From UMGS1994 sp944386155 (lineage in GTDB: Bacteria > Bacillota > Clostridia > TANB77 > CAG-508): a DNA stretch of 64,000 nucleotides. The stretch is from assembly GCA_963931085.1 (NCBI GenBank), contig OZ006973.1, positions 1,364,001 through 1,428,000 of the forward strand, given 5' to 3'. The notes below the pieces were generated by a model. That model worked only from the letters and a program-made list of their open reading frames with translations, did no database searches and was not told the origin of the DNA. The position numbers and the translations under genes were made by a program. Of the stretch, positions 8,542-17,703 are shown piece by piece; position 1 is the first letter of the stretch; every line of letters starts with the position of its first letter.

Positions 8542-8585
8542 GAATACAATTTGAATTATTTCATTCATTTTTGTATTCTTTTTAT
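8542..8585 (+). terminator. Terminator after sigK
   Basis: GAATACAA pairs with TTGTATTC across a 21-base loop, followed by a T-rich tract. The long loop makes it a moderate candidate. Confidence 0.5.
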
Positions 8586-8592
8586 TTTTTAT

Positions 8593-8622
8593 TTGGATTT
8601 TTTGCAAATATTGTGATAAAAT
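8593..8622 (+). promoter_or_regulatory. Promoter of fprA-rubredoxin
   Basis: TTGGAT (8593-8598), 18 bases, TAAAAT (8617-8622), about 40 bases before the fprA start. Confidence 0.45.
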
Positions 8623-8659
8623 ACGAAAAGAAATATATAATAGTTTTTTAGGAGGATTT

Positions 8660-9832
8660 ATGAAAGATATTTTTATTTCAAATGATATTATATATATCGG
8701 AGCAGACGATAAAGAAATAGATTTATTTGAAAATCAATATAATGTACCAAATGGCATCTCTTATAACTCTTACTTAATTAAAGATGAAAAAATAGCTGTT
8801 ATGGATACTATTGATAAAAGGAAAACAAAAGAATGGATAAATAATCTAGAAAATGCTTTAGATGGAAAAAGTCCAGACTATTTAGTAATATCTCATCTAG
8901 AACCAGATCATGCATATAATATTGAATATTTATCTAAAAAATATCCTGAAATGAAACTAGTTGGAAATGATAAAACTTTTGCTTTTATCCCACAATTCTT
9001 TAACATTCCTAAATTAGAAGAAAGAAAGGTTTTAGTAAAAGAAGGTGATACTTTATCTCTTGGAAAACATACATTAAAATTCTTTATGGCTCCTATGGTA
9101 CATTGGCCAGAGGTTATGGTCGAATATGAAGAATATGAAAAAATATTATTTACAGCAGATGGATTTGGAAAATTTGGTTCATTAGATACTCCTGAACCAT
9201 GGGACGATGAAGCTAGAAGATATTATATAAATATTGTTGGAAAATATGGACTTCAAGTTCAAAATCTATTAAAAAAAGCTTCTACACTAGATATAAAAAT
9301 GATATGTCCTCTACATGGACCAATATTAAAAGATAATCTAGAACATTATATTAATAAATATAATATTTGGAGTTCTTATACCCCTGAAGAAGATGGTATT
9401 TTTATTGCTTGTAGCTCTATTCACGGAAACACTTTTGAAGCCTGTAAAGTATTAAAAGAAATACTTGAAAAAAACGGTGCTAAAAAAGTTATTCTTTCAG
9501 ACTTAAGTAGAGCTGATATGGCAGAATCAGTTGCAAATGCATTTAGATATTCTAAAATAATATTTGCCGCTTCTAGCTACAATTTTGGTGTATTTACTCC
9601 TATGAAACAATTATTAATGCACCTTCAAGAAAGAAATTTTCAAAATAGAACTGTTGGAATTATAGAAAATGGCACATGGGCACCAACAGCCGGAAAATGT
9701 ATGCAGGATATTTTAGTAGCGATGAAGAATATTAATATCATAGATCCATTAGTAACTATTAGATCTAGATTAAATGAAGAAAGTAAATTAAAATTAGAAG
9801 AACTTTCTAAAAATATATTAGAAATATGCTAG
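8660..9832 (+). CDS. fprA: A-type flavoprotein / flavodiiron protein (oxygen or NO reductase)
   Basis: 390 residues. The N-terminal metallo-beta-lactamase-like domain holds the di-iron site: HLEPDH near residue 79, HWPEVM near 145, FTADGFG near 163 and CPLHGP near 222. The C-terminal flavodoxin domain (from about residue 250) has the FMN-binding loop SSIHGNTFEA and later AASSYNFGVF. Such enzymes reduce O2 to water or NO to N2O in anaerobes, using electrons from rubredoxin. The rubredoxin gene follows 12 bases after the stop, so the pair is one operon. GGAGG lies before the ATG. Confidence 0.95.
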   Translation: MKDIFISNDIIYIGADDKEIDLFENQYNVPNGISYNSYLIKDEKIAVMDTIDKRKTKEWINNLENALDGKSPDYLVISHLEPDHAYNIEYLSKKYPEMKLVGNDKTFAFIPQFFNIPKLEERKVLVKEGDTLSLGKHTLKFFMAPMVHWPEVMVEYEEYEKILFTADGFGKFGSLDTPEPWDDEARRYYINIVGKYGLQVQNLLKKASTLDIKMICPLHGPILKDNLEHYINKYNIWSSYTPEEDGIFIACSSIHGNTFEACKVLKEILEKNGAKKVILSDLSRADMAESVANAFRYSKIIFAASSYNFGVFTPMKQLLMHLQERNFQNRTVGIIENGTWAPTAGKCMQDILVAMKNINIIDPLVTIRSRLNEESKLKLEELSKNILEIC

Positions 9833-9844
9833 GAGGTGAAATAA

Positions 9845-9982
9845 ATGAAATATAGATGTACAGTATGTGGATATATTTATGATGATGAAGCTGAAGGCAC
9901 TCCATTTGAATCATTACCAGATGATTGGACATGCCCTCTATGTGGAGTTGGAAAAGATTTATTTGAAAAAGTTGAAGAATAG
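9845..9982 (+). CDS. Rubredoxin (45 aa)
   Basis: A small frame with AGGAGGTG before its ATG. The product has the two iron-binding knuckles CTVCGY and CPLCGVGKD and the conserved DDWTCP segment. At 45 residues it is shorter than the usual 52-54: the linker between the two CxxC knuckles is reduced, so it belongs to the shortened rubredoxins. It most likely carries electrons to the flavodiiron protein encoded just upstream. Confidence 0.95.
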   Translation: MKYRCTVCGYIYDDEAEGTPFESLPDDWTCPLCGVGKDLFEKVEE

Positions 9983-10025
9983 TTAAATAAATTTTTATCT
10001 AAAAAACAAATATTATAAACATAAA

Positions 10026-10060
10026 AATAATCGTAGTTAAACAAATACGATTATTTTTAT
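10026..10060 (+). terminator. Terminator after rubredoxin
   Basis: Perfect 10-bp stem AATAATCGTA/TACGATTATT followed by a T-tract. It lies between convergent genes and probably acts on both strands. Confidence 0.85.
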
Positions 10061-10090
10061 TTTATATATTCTTTATTTTATATTTTTAAA

Positions 10091-10891
10091 TTATTTTACT
10101 TTTAAATAATATGTTTGTATTTCCGGATATAAACTATCCATATAAATTATTTTATCATCATTATCTATAATTCTTAAATTAGGAAAGCTTTTAAGCATCT
10201 TCTCATTTCCCCAGAATGTATAAATAAAACCTGAAAGTGCTTTATTATTATAAACTTTTTCATAAAACTCTTCTACTTGAACTTTATCTCCTACATTTAA
10301 ATCATTTTGTGCTATAGTCCTTAAATAAAACATCTCAAGTGCAAGACCTGTTAAAATACAATCTATAATTACAAAAATAATTGAAACTGTAATAATTATC
10401 TTCATTATTTTGTTTCCTATTTTAATTTTTAAGAAATGGTATAACTTATCAATCCTTGGATTAAAATATGTTATAAGATAAATTGCAAGTAATCCCCAAA
10501 ATATAGAATAATATGCACATATTCTTCCATTAATGTTTAAAGGCTTATCATAATAATCCCACCATCTTATATTAAATACAAATTCTCCTATAACGCTTAA
10601 TAAATACTCAATAATAGATCCTAAAAAAAAGCCTCCCCAAAACACAGTATTACTATTTTTTCTATATTTGTATAATGCAAGAATCATTATTACAGCACCT
10701 ATTCCATATATACCACAAAAAGGTCCATATAAAAAACTTTTTCTACTTTCTAAAACACCTTTTGTGACTACACCAAATAATGATTCTACAATAAATCCTA
10801 ATATGCTATAAATTAAAAAATAAAAACATATTCTATCTATAGTAAATCCTCTTATAGTCCACTTGCTTTTTATTACTTCTTCTTTCTCCAT
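10091..10891 (-). CDS. CmpB-type putative ABC transporter permease family membrane protein
   Basis: 266 residues. The first two thirds hold about five membrane spans with segments typical of the PF06541 (ABC_trans_CmpB) family: YSILGFIVESLFG, FLYGPFCGIYGIGAV and GGFFLGSIIEYLLS, followed by WWDYY and LNINGRICAYYSIFWG. The C-terminal third, outside the membrane, has no recognised domain. The 'ABC transporter permease' name for this family rests on weak evidence and no ATPase is nearby. It follows the 239-residue anchored protein by 33 bases and probably shares its transcript. Confidence 0.75.
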   Translation of the reverse strand: MEKEEVIKSKWTIRGFTIDRICFYFLIYSILGFIVESLFGVVTKGVLESRKSFLYGPFCGIYGIGAVIMILALYKYRKNSNTVFWGGFFLGSIIEYLLSVIGEFVFNIRWWDYYDKPLNINGRICAYYSIFWGLLAIYLITYFNPRIDKLYHFLKIKIGNKIMKIIITVSIIFVIIDCILTGLALEMFYLRTIAQNDLNVGDKVQVEEFYEKVYNNKALSGFIYTFWGNEKMLKSFPNLRIIDNDDKIIYMDSLYPEIQTYYLKVK

Positions 10892-10924
10892 ATTATCCTT
10901 TACCTACAAATTTTAATTTTCAAT

Positions 10925-11644
10925 TTATTCTTCCCCTAGTTTATCTACTAACGCATTAAATTCATTAGAAAGTTTTTCTGATGTAAATACTAATTCATTA
11001 TTCTCTACATTCCATTCATTTTTATTTTCTTTTAGAAATTCTAATATTTCTTTCATTGAATCTAAAAACAAAATAACTTCATCTGTTGATTTTCTCATTT
11101 CTAATTTATCATTTTCATTTATATTCTCATCTACATTAATTAATTCCTTATAAAAATTCAAATAATAATCTTTATCAGTACTATCATTAAATTTTTGTTT
11201 TTCTATATATTTTAACTTTTCTTCTTCACTCATTAATATTATAAGATTCTCGCTTGCTTCTTTTATAGTGTTTTTAGAATCTTCAATATATTTTAAAGAT
11301 TCTTCAAATTCTGGTCCGTCATTTTTATAATTTTCTGGTGTTAGTACATTATATATTTTCTCATTTTCTAATATATTTCTAATCTTCTTTGTCTCTTCAT
11401 ACTCTGCTTTCACATATTCTTTTAAAGCCTTTTCTACTTTAGCACAATTTCCATTTGTAACAGTTCTATTCAATACTTCATTTATTTTATTATCATCATA
11501 TTCTTCAGCATTTGTTAATTCAAGTAAAGTTTCTGATTCATCTCTTAATTTATTTTCTTCTATTATATCTTTTATAGCTAATGCTCCTATAGCCACTACA
11601 AAAATAAATATTATAATTAATATTATTGTTATAACTTTTTTCAT
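10925..11644 (-). CDS. Membrane-anchored protein of unknown function
   Basis: 239 residues. A hydrophobic N-terminal anchor (KKVITIILIIIFIFVVAIGALAI) is followed by an acidic, helical, extracellular region with many Glu, Asn and Lys and no cysteine motif beyond one NCAK. I do not recognise a family. It lies upstream of the CmpB-family membrane gene in the same direction with a short gap, so the two products may act together. TAAGGAG precedes the ATG. Confidence 0.65.
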   Translation of the reverse strand: MKKVITIILIIIFIFVVAIGALAIKDIIEENKLRDESETLLELTNAEEYDDNKINEVLNRTVTNGNCAKVEKALKEYVKAEYEETKKIRNILENEKIYNVLTPENYKNDGPEFEESLKYIEDSKNTIKEASENLIILMSEEEKLKYIEKQKFNDSTDKDYYLNFYKELINVDENINENDKLEMRKSTDEVILFLDSMKEILEFLKENKNEWNVENNELVFTSEKLSNEFNALVDKLGEE

Positions 11645-11724
11645 TATAAAATCTCCTTAAAAAATATATTATAATTTTACCATAGTAGTATTATTATTAC
11701 TATACTATATTAATATAATTTATT

Positions 11725-12804
11725 TTATCTATCACTTCCGTCTTTTGGTCTTAGCATTGAACTAAACTTATAAATCTCTCTGCATAATGGACGCCCTCTC
11801 TTTCCTCCTGGAACAATTATGCTATCTAAATCTTCGTATATATTATATAAAGTAATTCCACGTTTCTTTAATATATCTGCATCAATCTCCTTAAATGCTG
11901 GACATGGAAGTACTGTTCCATCATATTTAATATCTAATTTTTCTGTTCCTGCTGTGCAACTATGAGAAACATCACCAAGAAGTGGTATTCCAACTCTTAT
12001 CTTTCCATTATAATTTCTTCTTGCCTCCTGAAATATTTCGGAAAATTCTCTCATCTCTTCATCAGAAAGCATTAATAAATCTTTATTTTGTTTTCCCCTT
12101 CCTTGAGGCACAAAATTTAAAAGACTTATATTATCTATTCCTGCTATATCTAAACATTCTAGTATATCCTTAAATTCTCTATAATTTGATTTCATTGGTA
12201 TAAAATGCACATCTACTTTAAGTCCGTTCATTCTTGCTCTAATCATTGAAGTTATTACATCTGTCATAAGAGATCTTGTTCCCATAAGCATATTATATGT
12301 TTCTTCTTCTGCAGCTTGATAATCAAAAACTATTTTATCTAAACCTAAAGCTTTTAATTTTTGAAATTCTTCGTTAGAAATTGCAGAAAAATCAGTTCCT
12401 TGTATCATTCTTTCATAAAACTTTCTTATTCCTTCTTTTGATCTTTCATTCCAAGGTTCATATCTCTCTATTTCTTCAATACTAGAACTACACTCTTTTA
12501 TTAATGCAGATATTTCTTCTTCTGATAGTTTTTCACTTCTTTTTATTCCACTTGTAAATATAACTGTTCTAATATTATTTTCTTTGCAAAACCTTACCAT
12601 TTCAAATAAGTCTGGATGTAAAAATGGCTCTCCTCCTGATATAGATATTTCTTCAATTCCACCATTTTTTATAAAATGTTCTACTGTTTTTTTAAATACA
12701 TCTATTGGTATAATCTTTTTCTCTTTTATAGATGAATTTGAAGAACAAAATTTGCAATTATTTGGACATGTTTGTATTACTTCAAAACATAAATCTTTTA
12801 ACAT
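11725..12804 (-). CDS. Radical SAM protein with SPASM-like C-terminus
   Basis: 359 residues. The radical SAM motif is CPNNCKFCSSN near residue 13, followed by ISISGGEPFLHPDLFE. The C-terminal third has HSCTAGTEKLDIKYDGTVLPCPAF and later PLCREIYKF, an arrangement like a reduced SPASM/twitch auxiliary iron-sulfur domain. Members modify peptides or small molecules; the substrate cannot be inferred, and I see no small precursor peptide gene next to it. An insert at roughly residues 85-145 between the SAM core elements is unusual. GAGG lies before the ATG. Monocistronic. Confidence 0.85.
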   Translation of the reverse strand: MLKDLCFEVIQTCPNNCKFCSSNSSIKEKKIIPIDVFKKTVEHFIKNGGIEEISISGGEPFLHPDLFEMVRFCKENNIRTVIFTSGIKRSEKLSEEEISALIKECSSSIEEIERYEPWNERSKEGIRKFYERMIQGTDFSAISNEEFQKLKALGLDKIVFDYQAAEEETYNMLMGTRSLMTDVITSMIRARMNGLKVDVHFIPMKSNYREFKDILECLDIAGIDNISLLNFVPQGRGKQNKDLLMLSDEEMREFSEIFQEARRNYNGKIRVGIPLLGDVSHSCTAGTEKLDIKYDGTVLPCPAFKEIDADILKKRGITLYNIYEDLDSIIVPGGKRGRPLCREIYKFSSMLRPKDGSDR

Positions 12805-12868
12805 AAAATACCTCTTAATTTAAATTATATAGATTATACTACGAACTTTGTATTTCTTCAATAATATA

Positions 12869-12897
12869 TTGCATATTTATGTTAACTATGTTATAAT
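12869..12897 (+). promoter_or_regulatory. Promoter upstream of purB
   Basis: TTGCAT (12869-12874), 17 bases, TATAAT (12892-12897). It is AT-rich like the host, although the gene it serves is GC-rich. The leader of nearly 90 bases to the start codon has no riboswitch I recognise. Confidence 0.6.
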
Positions 12898-12993
12898 TTT
12901 TCTTGTCCTGTAAGACAGCTATTATATTTCTAATTAAGCAAGACATCTTAGAAGTACAATAGTTGACTAACAATTAGAAAGGGGATGTTTTAA

Positions 12994-14403
12994 ATGTACA
13001 TGGACAATTTGCAGCAGGAGGTGGCAAAGAGACTTAAAGCAGCGTCTGCATTTTCGCTCTGTCCTCTGGACGGGCGGTATGTAGGAATCGCTACTTCGCT
13101 CTGGCCATACTTCTCAACCTTTGCGCTTCAGGCGCATCGTACCGTAGTGGAGGTGGAATGGTTCATTGCTCTTACTGAGCAGCTGAGTTCTTCGGATATA
13201 TTGAAAGAGTATGATCCGGAGATGAATCTCATTCTTCGAAGCATTTCAGAGGAATTTTCTCTGGATGATTTCGAGGAGATCTCCGACATCGAAAAGGAAA
13301 CAAACCACGACGTCAAGTCTGTGGAAATTTTCCTGCAGCGGAGATTCAAGGCACTTGGACTTGAAAAGTTCACAAGCTTTATTCACTTTGGATGCACATC
13401 CGAAGACATCACGAATCTGGCTTATGGGCTCATGATCAAGTCCGCACTGAACGATGTCATTATCCCTGAGATGGAGGCTGTCTCAGAAAAGATTTATGAC
13501 TTCGCTCATGAGTACGCGAGCACGCCTATGCTTGCACACACGCATGGTCAGAAGGCAACTCCGACAACTGTTGGCAAGGAATTCATGGTTTACGCTTCTC
13601 GCCTTAGTGAGGTAATCGAAAACCTCAAGTGCATTCCGATTTACGGAAAGTTCAACGGCGCGACCGGAAACTATTCGGCAGATTCAGTTGCCTTCCCCGA
13701 AGAAAACTGGCCTGAAATTGCGGAAGATTTCGTAACAGGTCATATCGGACTGGAGTTTAACCCGGTCACCACTCAGATTGAGCCGCATGACTATATTTGT
13801 GAGATTTGTGACGCAGTTCGTCACTTCAACAATATTCTCATCGACTTCGATCTGGATATGTGGCTGTACATCAGTATGGACTACTTCAAGCAGATCCCTG
13901 TTAAGGGAGAAGTCGGTAGCTCCACGATGCCGCATAAGGTAAACCCGATCCGGTTTGAAAACTCTGAGGCTTCCGTGTGGTTTTCTAACGCAGTTCTCCT
14001 CGCGCTTTCCGACAAGCTTCCTCGCTCTCGTATGCAGAGAGATCTCTCTGACTCTGCAACGATGAGAAATCTGGGAATGGCCCTTGGATATTCTCTCCAG
14101 GCTATTCGTCAGACTCTCGGTGGCCTCAAGAAAGTCGAGGTGCATACTGACGTAATCAAAAATGATCTGGACAATAGCTGGGAAGTCCTGGCTGAACCTA
14201 TCCAGACCATGATGCGCAAGTATGGCATGTCCGAAGCCTACAACACACTGAAGGAAATGACCCGTGGCAAAGACATCTCTCAGGAAGACATCCTGAAGTT
14301 TGTCGCCTCGCTCTCGTTCCTCAGCGCCGAGGATAAGGAAACTCTTTCAAGACTCACCCCGGCAACCTACATTGGATACGCAGCCTACATCGCAGAGGAG
14401 TGA
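12994..14403 (+). CDS. purB: Adenylosuccinate lyase, GC-rich and probably acquired
   Basis: 469 residues of the proteobacterial-style (E. coli-like) PurB. CPLDGRYVG near the N-terminus, FIHFGCTSEDITNL, HTHGQKATPTTVGKE, TTQIEPHDYI and the fumarase/ASL signature GSSTMPHKVNPI are all present. It acts twice in purine synthesis: SAICAR to AICAR, and adenylosuccinate to AMP. Its base composition is near 50% G+C against about 25% in neighbours, and it uses codons such as CTG, CGG, GCG and ACC that are nearly absent elsewhere. It stands alone, not in a pur operon, with an AAGGGG ribosome site and its own GC-rich terminator. The family call is sure; transfer is inferred from composition. Confidence 0.97.
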   Translation: MYMDNLQQEVAKRLKAASAFSLCPLDGRYVGIATSLWPYFSTFALQAHRTVVEVEWFIALTEQLSSSDILKEYDPEMNLILRSISEEFSLDDFEEISDIEKETNHDVKSVEIFLQRRFKALGLEKFTSFIHFGCTSEDITNLAYGLMIKSALNDVIIPEMEAVSEKIYDFAHEYASTPMLAHTHGQKATPTTVGKEFMVYASRLSEVIENLKCIPIYGKFNGATGNYSADSVAFPEENWPEIAEDFVTGHIGLEFNPVTTQIEPHDYICEICDAVRHFNNILIDFDLDMWLYISMDYFKQIPVKGEVGSSTMPHKVNPIRFENSEASVWFSNAVLLALSDKLPRSRMQRDLSDSATMRNLGMALGYSLQAIRQTLGGLKKVEVHTDVIKNDLDNSWEVLAEPIQTMMRKYGMSEAYNTLKEMTRGKDISQEDILKFVASLSFLSAEDKETLSRLTPATYIGYAAYIAEE

Positions 14404-14431
14404 TTTTTCCTACAAATAGCGTTAAAACAGA

Positions 14432-14475
14432 GGGCCCCGGCACAGTACGTGCCGGGGTCCTCCCCCTTTTATATC
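14432..14475 (+). terminator. GC-rich terminator of purB
   Basis: A stem of about 11 bp (GGCCCCGGCAC / GTGCCGGGGTCC, 5-base loop), then TCCCCCTTTT. Its composition is like purB, so it likely arrived with the gene. Confidence 0.85.
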
Positions 14476-14503
14476 ATTATTTATAATTATTATCTTACTT
14501 CGT

Positions 14504-16129
14504 TTAGGCTACTCTATCTTTTCTAAGTTCTTTTGCGTGTTTCATTGAAATCTCTGTTACTTCTCCTGTAGAAATTCTTGCAATCTCTTTTATTACTTCA
14601 TCTTCATCTAGTAATTTAATAGATGTCTTTGTTTTATCATTATCAACACTTTTAGAAATAAAATAATTATAATCTGCTTTTGCTACTATTGTTGCTAAAT
14701 GAGTAACACATATTACTTGATGTTTTTTAGAAATCTCTCTAATCTTATATCCTACTCTTTTTGCAGCAACACCACTAATTCCAGTATCTATTTCATCAAA
14801 TATTAATATTGGAACTTTATCTACATCTGATAATACTTTTTTAATTCCAAGCATTATTCTTGACATCTCACCACCTGATGCAATTTTTATAAGAGGCTTT
14901 GCTTCTTCTCCTACATTAGTTATAATTAAAAATTCTACTTTATTTAAGCCATTAATATTAAACTTTTCTTCATCTAAAATACTAACTTCAAAATTAGCAT
15001 TTTTCATTTCCATATCATATAATTCTAAATTTATTCTTTCAGATAATTCTTTTGAGACTTTTCTTCTTAAAGTATTCATTTTATCAGATAACTCAAATAA
15101 ACATTTTTCAATATTCTCTTTATCTTTTTTTAGCTTATTTATATATTCATCTAAATTTTCTATATCAAATAATTCTTTTTCTATTTTTTCTCTATACTTT
15201 AGTATTTCTAAAATATTGTTTCCATATTTTCTTTTCAAATCTTGAATTAAATCTAATCTTCTCTCCAAGTTTTGTTTTTCTTCTTCATCATATACAATAT
15301 CATCTTTAAATGAATCTAAATCTCTTTCAGATTCTTCAAGTTCATAATAAGAACTTCTAATCCTTGAAGCTAGATCTAAATATTTATCATCTATATTTGA
15401 AATCTTGTCTATTGATTTAAGTACATTACTTAAACTTCCTAAAATATTATCACTCAATTCATAATAAGCTTCATTTAAATTTGATGATATCTTTTCAGAA
15501 TTATTGATAATTCTTAGTTTACTTTCTACTTCATCTTCTTCGTTTTCTTTTAAATCAGCTTCATCAATTTCATTTAGTTGATATCTAAGCAAATCTATCT
15601 TTCTTTGCTTTTCTTTGTCATCTCCATAGTTCTGTTTAAGTTCTGATTTTACTTTCAAATACATATCATATTGTTTTTTATATTCAGCTTTAATAATCGT
15701 AATCTCATTTCCTATATAATCATCTAAAAACTCAATATGACTTTTAGGATCTAATATTGTTTGATTATCATTTTGTCCATGAATATCTATTATATTTTGC
15801 ATAAAATCTTTAAGTTCATTAACAGTAACTAGTCTTCCATTTATTTTACATAGATTTCTTCCTGCTATATTTATTTCTCTTGAAACAATTATATTTTCTT
15901 CTTCACCTTGTTCATTTTTTATATAAATAGAAGCCTCTACATATGAATTTTTTTCTCCTCTTCTAATCATTTCTTTTGAAAATCTACCACCTGCTAATAT
16001 TTGAAGAGAATCAATAATTAATGTTTTACCAGCTCCAGTTTCTCCTGTTAGTACATTAAAGCCTTCATGCAAATTAACTGACATATCATCGATTATACCT
16101 ATATTTTTTATATGTAATGTATCTATCAT
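14504..16129 (-). CDS. recN: DNA repair protein RecN
   Basis: 541 residues from the chosen start. SMC-like ATPase: Walker A GETGAGKTLIID near residue 32, a long coiled-coil centre (about residues 150-380), ABC signature IASGGEMSRIMLGI and Walker B ILIFDEIDTGISG. RecN acts at double-strand breaks and gathers DNA ends. An ATG seven codons upstream (16150) is possible, but only the ATG at 16129 has a ribosome site at the right distance (AAAGGA inside the upstream extension), and it gives the conserved start MIDTLHIKNIGIID. Confidence 0.93.
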   Translation of the reverse strand: MIDTLHIKNIGIIDDMSVNLHEGFNVLTGETGAGKTLIIDSLQILAGGRFSKEMIRRGEKNSYVEASIYIKNEQGEEENIIVSREINIAGRNLCKINGRLVTVNELKDFMQNIIDIHGQNDNQTILDPKSHIEFLDDYIGNEITIIKAEYKKQYDMYLKVKSELKQNYGDDKEKQRKIDLLRYQLNEIDEADLKENEEDEVESKLRIINNSEKISSNLNEAYYELSDNILGSLSNVLKSIDKISNIDDKYLDLASRIRSSYYELEESERDLDSFKDDIVYDEEEKQNLERRLDLIQDLKRKYGNNILEILKYREKIEKELFDIENLDEYINKLKKDKENIEKCLFELSDKMNTLRRKVSKELSERINLELYDMEMKNANFEVSILDEEKFNINGLNKVEFLIITNVGEEAKPLIKIASGGEMSRIMLGIKKVLSDVDKVPILIFDEIDTGISGVAAKRVGYKIREISKKHQVICVTHLATIVAKADYNYFISKSVDNDKTKTSIKLLDEDEVIKEIARISTGEVTEISMKHAKELRKDRVA

Positions 16130-16209
16130 AAAATTATTCCTTTCGTACATTTGTTTGTATAGATATAATACTAATATTTTTATAAGTTGTCAATACATTT
16201 GTTCGCTTT

Positions 16210-16833
16210 TTATAAATTTCTTTTTTTAAGTTCTTTTGCAATCATTCTCATAGCTTTTTCCCTATGATTATGACTCTCTGCATACTCTTCCTCATCCATT
16301 TCGCTCATTGGTTTTTCAAATCCCTCTGGTATAAATATCGGTGAATAAGTAAGCCCTCCTAATTTTCCTGCTTCTTTTGCAATTCTTCCAAAACACTCTC
16401 CTCTTTTAACAATCATCTCTCCGTCATCTAGAATTGCTGTTAATACACATACAAAAGTACATTTTCTTTCTTCATCATCTTTTGCATCTTTCATATTTTC
16501 TAAAACTTTATTTATACTATCTATCTGTGGAGCATGGTCTCCTGCATATCTTGCTGTATGAACTCCTGGATCTCCATTTAAATAATCAATACAAAGTCCT
16601 GCATCATCAGTTATTATTATTCTTCCATGAATATCTTTTTCATTACAATATTCTTTTATAGCTTTTGCTTTGATTTGTGAATTTTCTTCAAAAGTTTTAC
16701 CATCTTCTATTATTTCTCTATCAAATCCTATATCTTTCAAAGTCTCAACCTCTGCATCTATATGTAGATTTTTTAATATTTTTCTAAATGCAACTACTTT
16801 ATCTTTATTTCCTGTACCATAAATTATTTTCAT
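16210..16833 (-). CDS. rdgB: RdgB/HAM1 family non-canonical purine NTP pyrophosphatase
   Basis: 207 residues from ATG 16833, which has GGAGG six bases upstream; the ATG four codons earlier lies in that ribosome site. The N-terminal TGNKDKVVAF motif, IIEDGKTFEENSQIKAKAI, ITDDAGLCIDYLNGDPGVHTARYAG and a C-terminal HNHREKAM (in place of the usual SHR) match the ITPase fold. The enzyme removes ITP, dITP and XTP from the nucleotide pool. The C-terminal segment YSPIFIPEGFEKPMSEMDEEEY differs from the classic DPIF...FAE form, so this is a divergent member. Confidence 0.88.
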   Translation of the reverse strand: MKIIYGTGNKDKVVAFRKILKNLHIDAEVETLKDIGFDREIIEDGKTFEENSQIKAKAIKEYCNEKDIHGRIIITDDAGLCIDYLNGDPGVHTARYAGDHAPQIDSINKVLENMKDAKDDEERKCTFVCVLTAILDDGEMIVKRGECFGRIAKEAGKLGGLTYSPIFIPEGFEKPMSEMDEEEYAESHNHREKAMRMIAKELKKRNL

Positions 16834-16909
16834 AATAACCTCCAAAATAAAAAATCATAAAATTTATATTTTATGTAATTTTACTTATTTTATATCATAT
16901 AAAAATAAA

Positions 16910-16946
16910 AAAACAAATAACAAATTATTCGTTTTTTTATTTGTTA
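16910..16946 (-). terminator. Terminator after the 210-residue protein gene
   Basis: TAACAAAT/ATTTGTTA stem with a 13-base loop, followed on the minus strand by TTTGTTTTTTTA. Confidence 0.55.
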
Positions 16947-16952
16947 CTTGTT

Positions 16953-17585
16953 TTATAATAATAAACTCTTTTCCTCTTCATCACTCGCTAATTTTAAATT
17001 TAATTTATTTCTTATAGTTCCTGTATTTTCCTCATTTCCTGTAAAAATCAAATATCTTAGTACTGTATCTATTTCATCTACTACTTCATCATTTTCTACT
17101 ATTCTAATTATATCTTTTTTAGGAAGTACATTTATAAATATATCTGATTTGTTATCATTTTCAGCAAAGTTTTTATATCCTTCACTTAAAAAGCTTAATA
17201 TGTCACTTTTATCTATTATTCTATTTGAATCCAATAACTTGTAACATACTGAAAGTTTTGCCATAATTTCGTCATCATCTTCTATACGAGTTCTATTTGC
17301 TTCTAAATATCTTAGAAATTTATTAAAATCTAATAATACTGGATAATTAATTAATGCATATATTTCAAGTAATATATAAGTTATTATATTCTTTTCATCA
17401 TCTTCTTTTTCAAATATCTTTGCATAGTTTTCAACTTCTAAATCAAGTATTCTCATCATATGATCATCATACTTAATAAGTTTACGAATTGTATCTCCAC
17501 TTTTTGATTTAGTAACAATATATTTGTTGTCGTATTCTTTGTAAAAATTAATTTCTTCTCTTAATTTCTTAATTTCGTTTTCCAT
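16953..17585 (-). CDS. Hypothetical cytosolic protein
   Basis: 210 residues with no signal peptide, membrane span or motif that I recognise. It starts with a probable coiled coil (MENEIKKLREEINFYKEYDN) and is rich in Asp, Glu, Lys and Ile through the rest. Own terminator downstream and AGGAG before the ATG; codon use is like the host. Flanked by rdgB and the foreign-looking cupin gene. Likely a real gene because of the clean ribosome site and terminator, but of unknown role. Confidence 0.6.
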   Translation of the reverse strand: MENEIKKLREEINFYKEYDNKYIVTKSKSGDTIRKLIKYDDHMMRILDLEVENYAKIFEKEDDEKNIITYILLEIYALINYPVLLDFNKFLRYLEANRTRIEDDDEIMAKLSVCYKLLDSNRIIDKSDILSFLSEGYKNFAENDNKSDIFINVLPKKDIIRIVENDEVVDEIDTVLRYLIFTGNEENTGTIRNKLNLKLASDEEEKSLLL

Positions 17586-17657
17586 CTTATTCTCCTATAC
17601 ACAAATATTTTGCATAAATATTATATCATGCTTGTCAACTTTGTAACAATTGTTTTC

Positions 17658-17688
17658 CAGGCAGTGTAGCTGCATGCTACACTACCTG
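17658..17688 (-). terminator. Strong hairpin after the cupin gene
   Basis: 13-bp stem with a 5-base loop. It is fully paired only as the minus-strand RNA (one G-U), with a C-A mismatch if read on the plus strand, which fits transcription from the cupin gene. No U-tract follows, so it may act as a 3'-end stabiliser or a weak terminator. Confidence 0.55.
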
Positions 17689-17703
17689 AACTGTCTTGAA
17701 GAA

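Noticed and set aside
11645..11724. Precursor peptide gene for the radical SAM/SPASM-like protein
   Set aside because: The gap is short and AT-rich with no open frame or ribosome site, and the upstream side holds the purB promoter.
13684..14145. Antisense open frame inside purB
   Set aside because: A shadow of the GC-rich purB codons; no ribosome site and no recognisable product.
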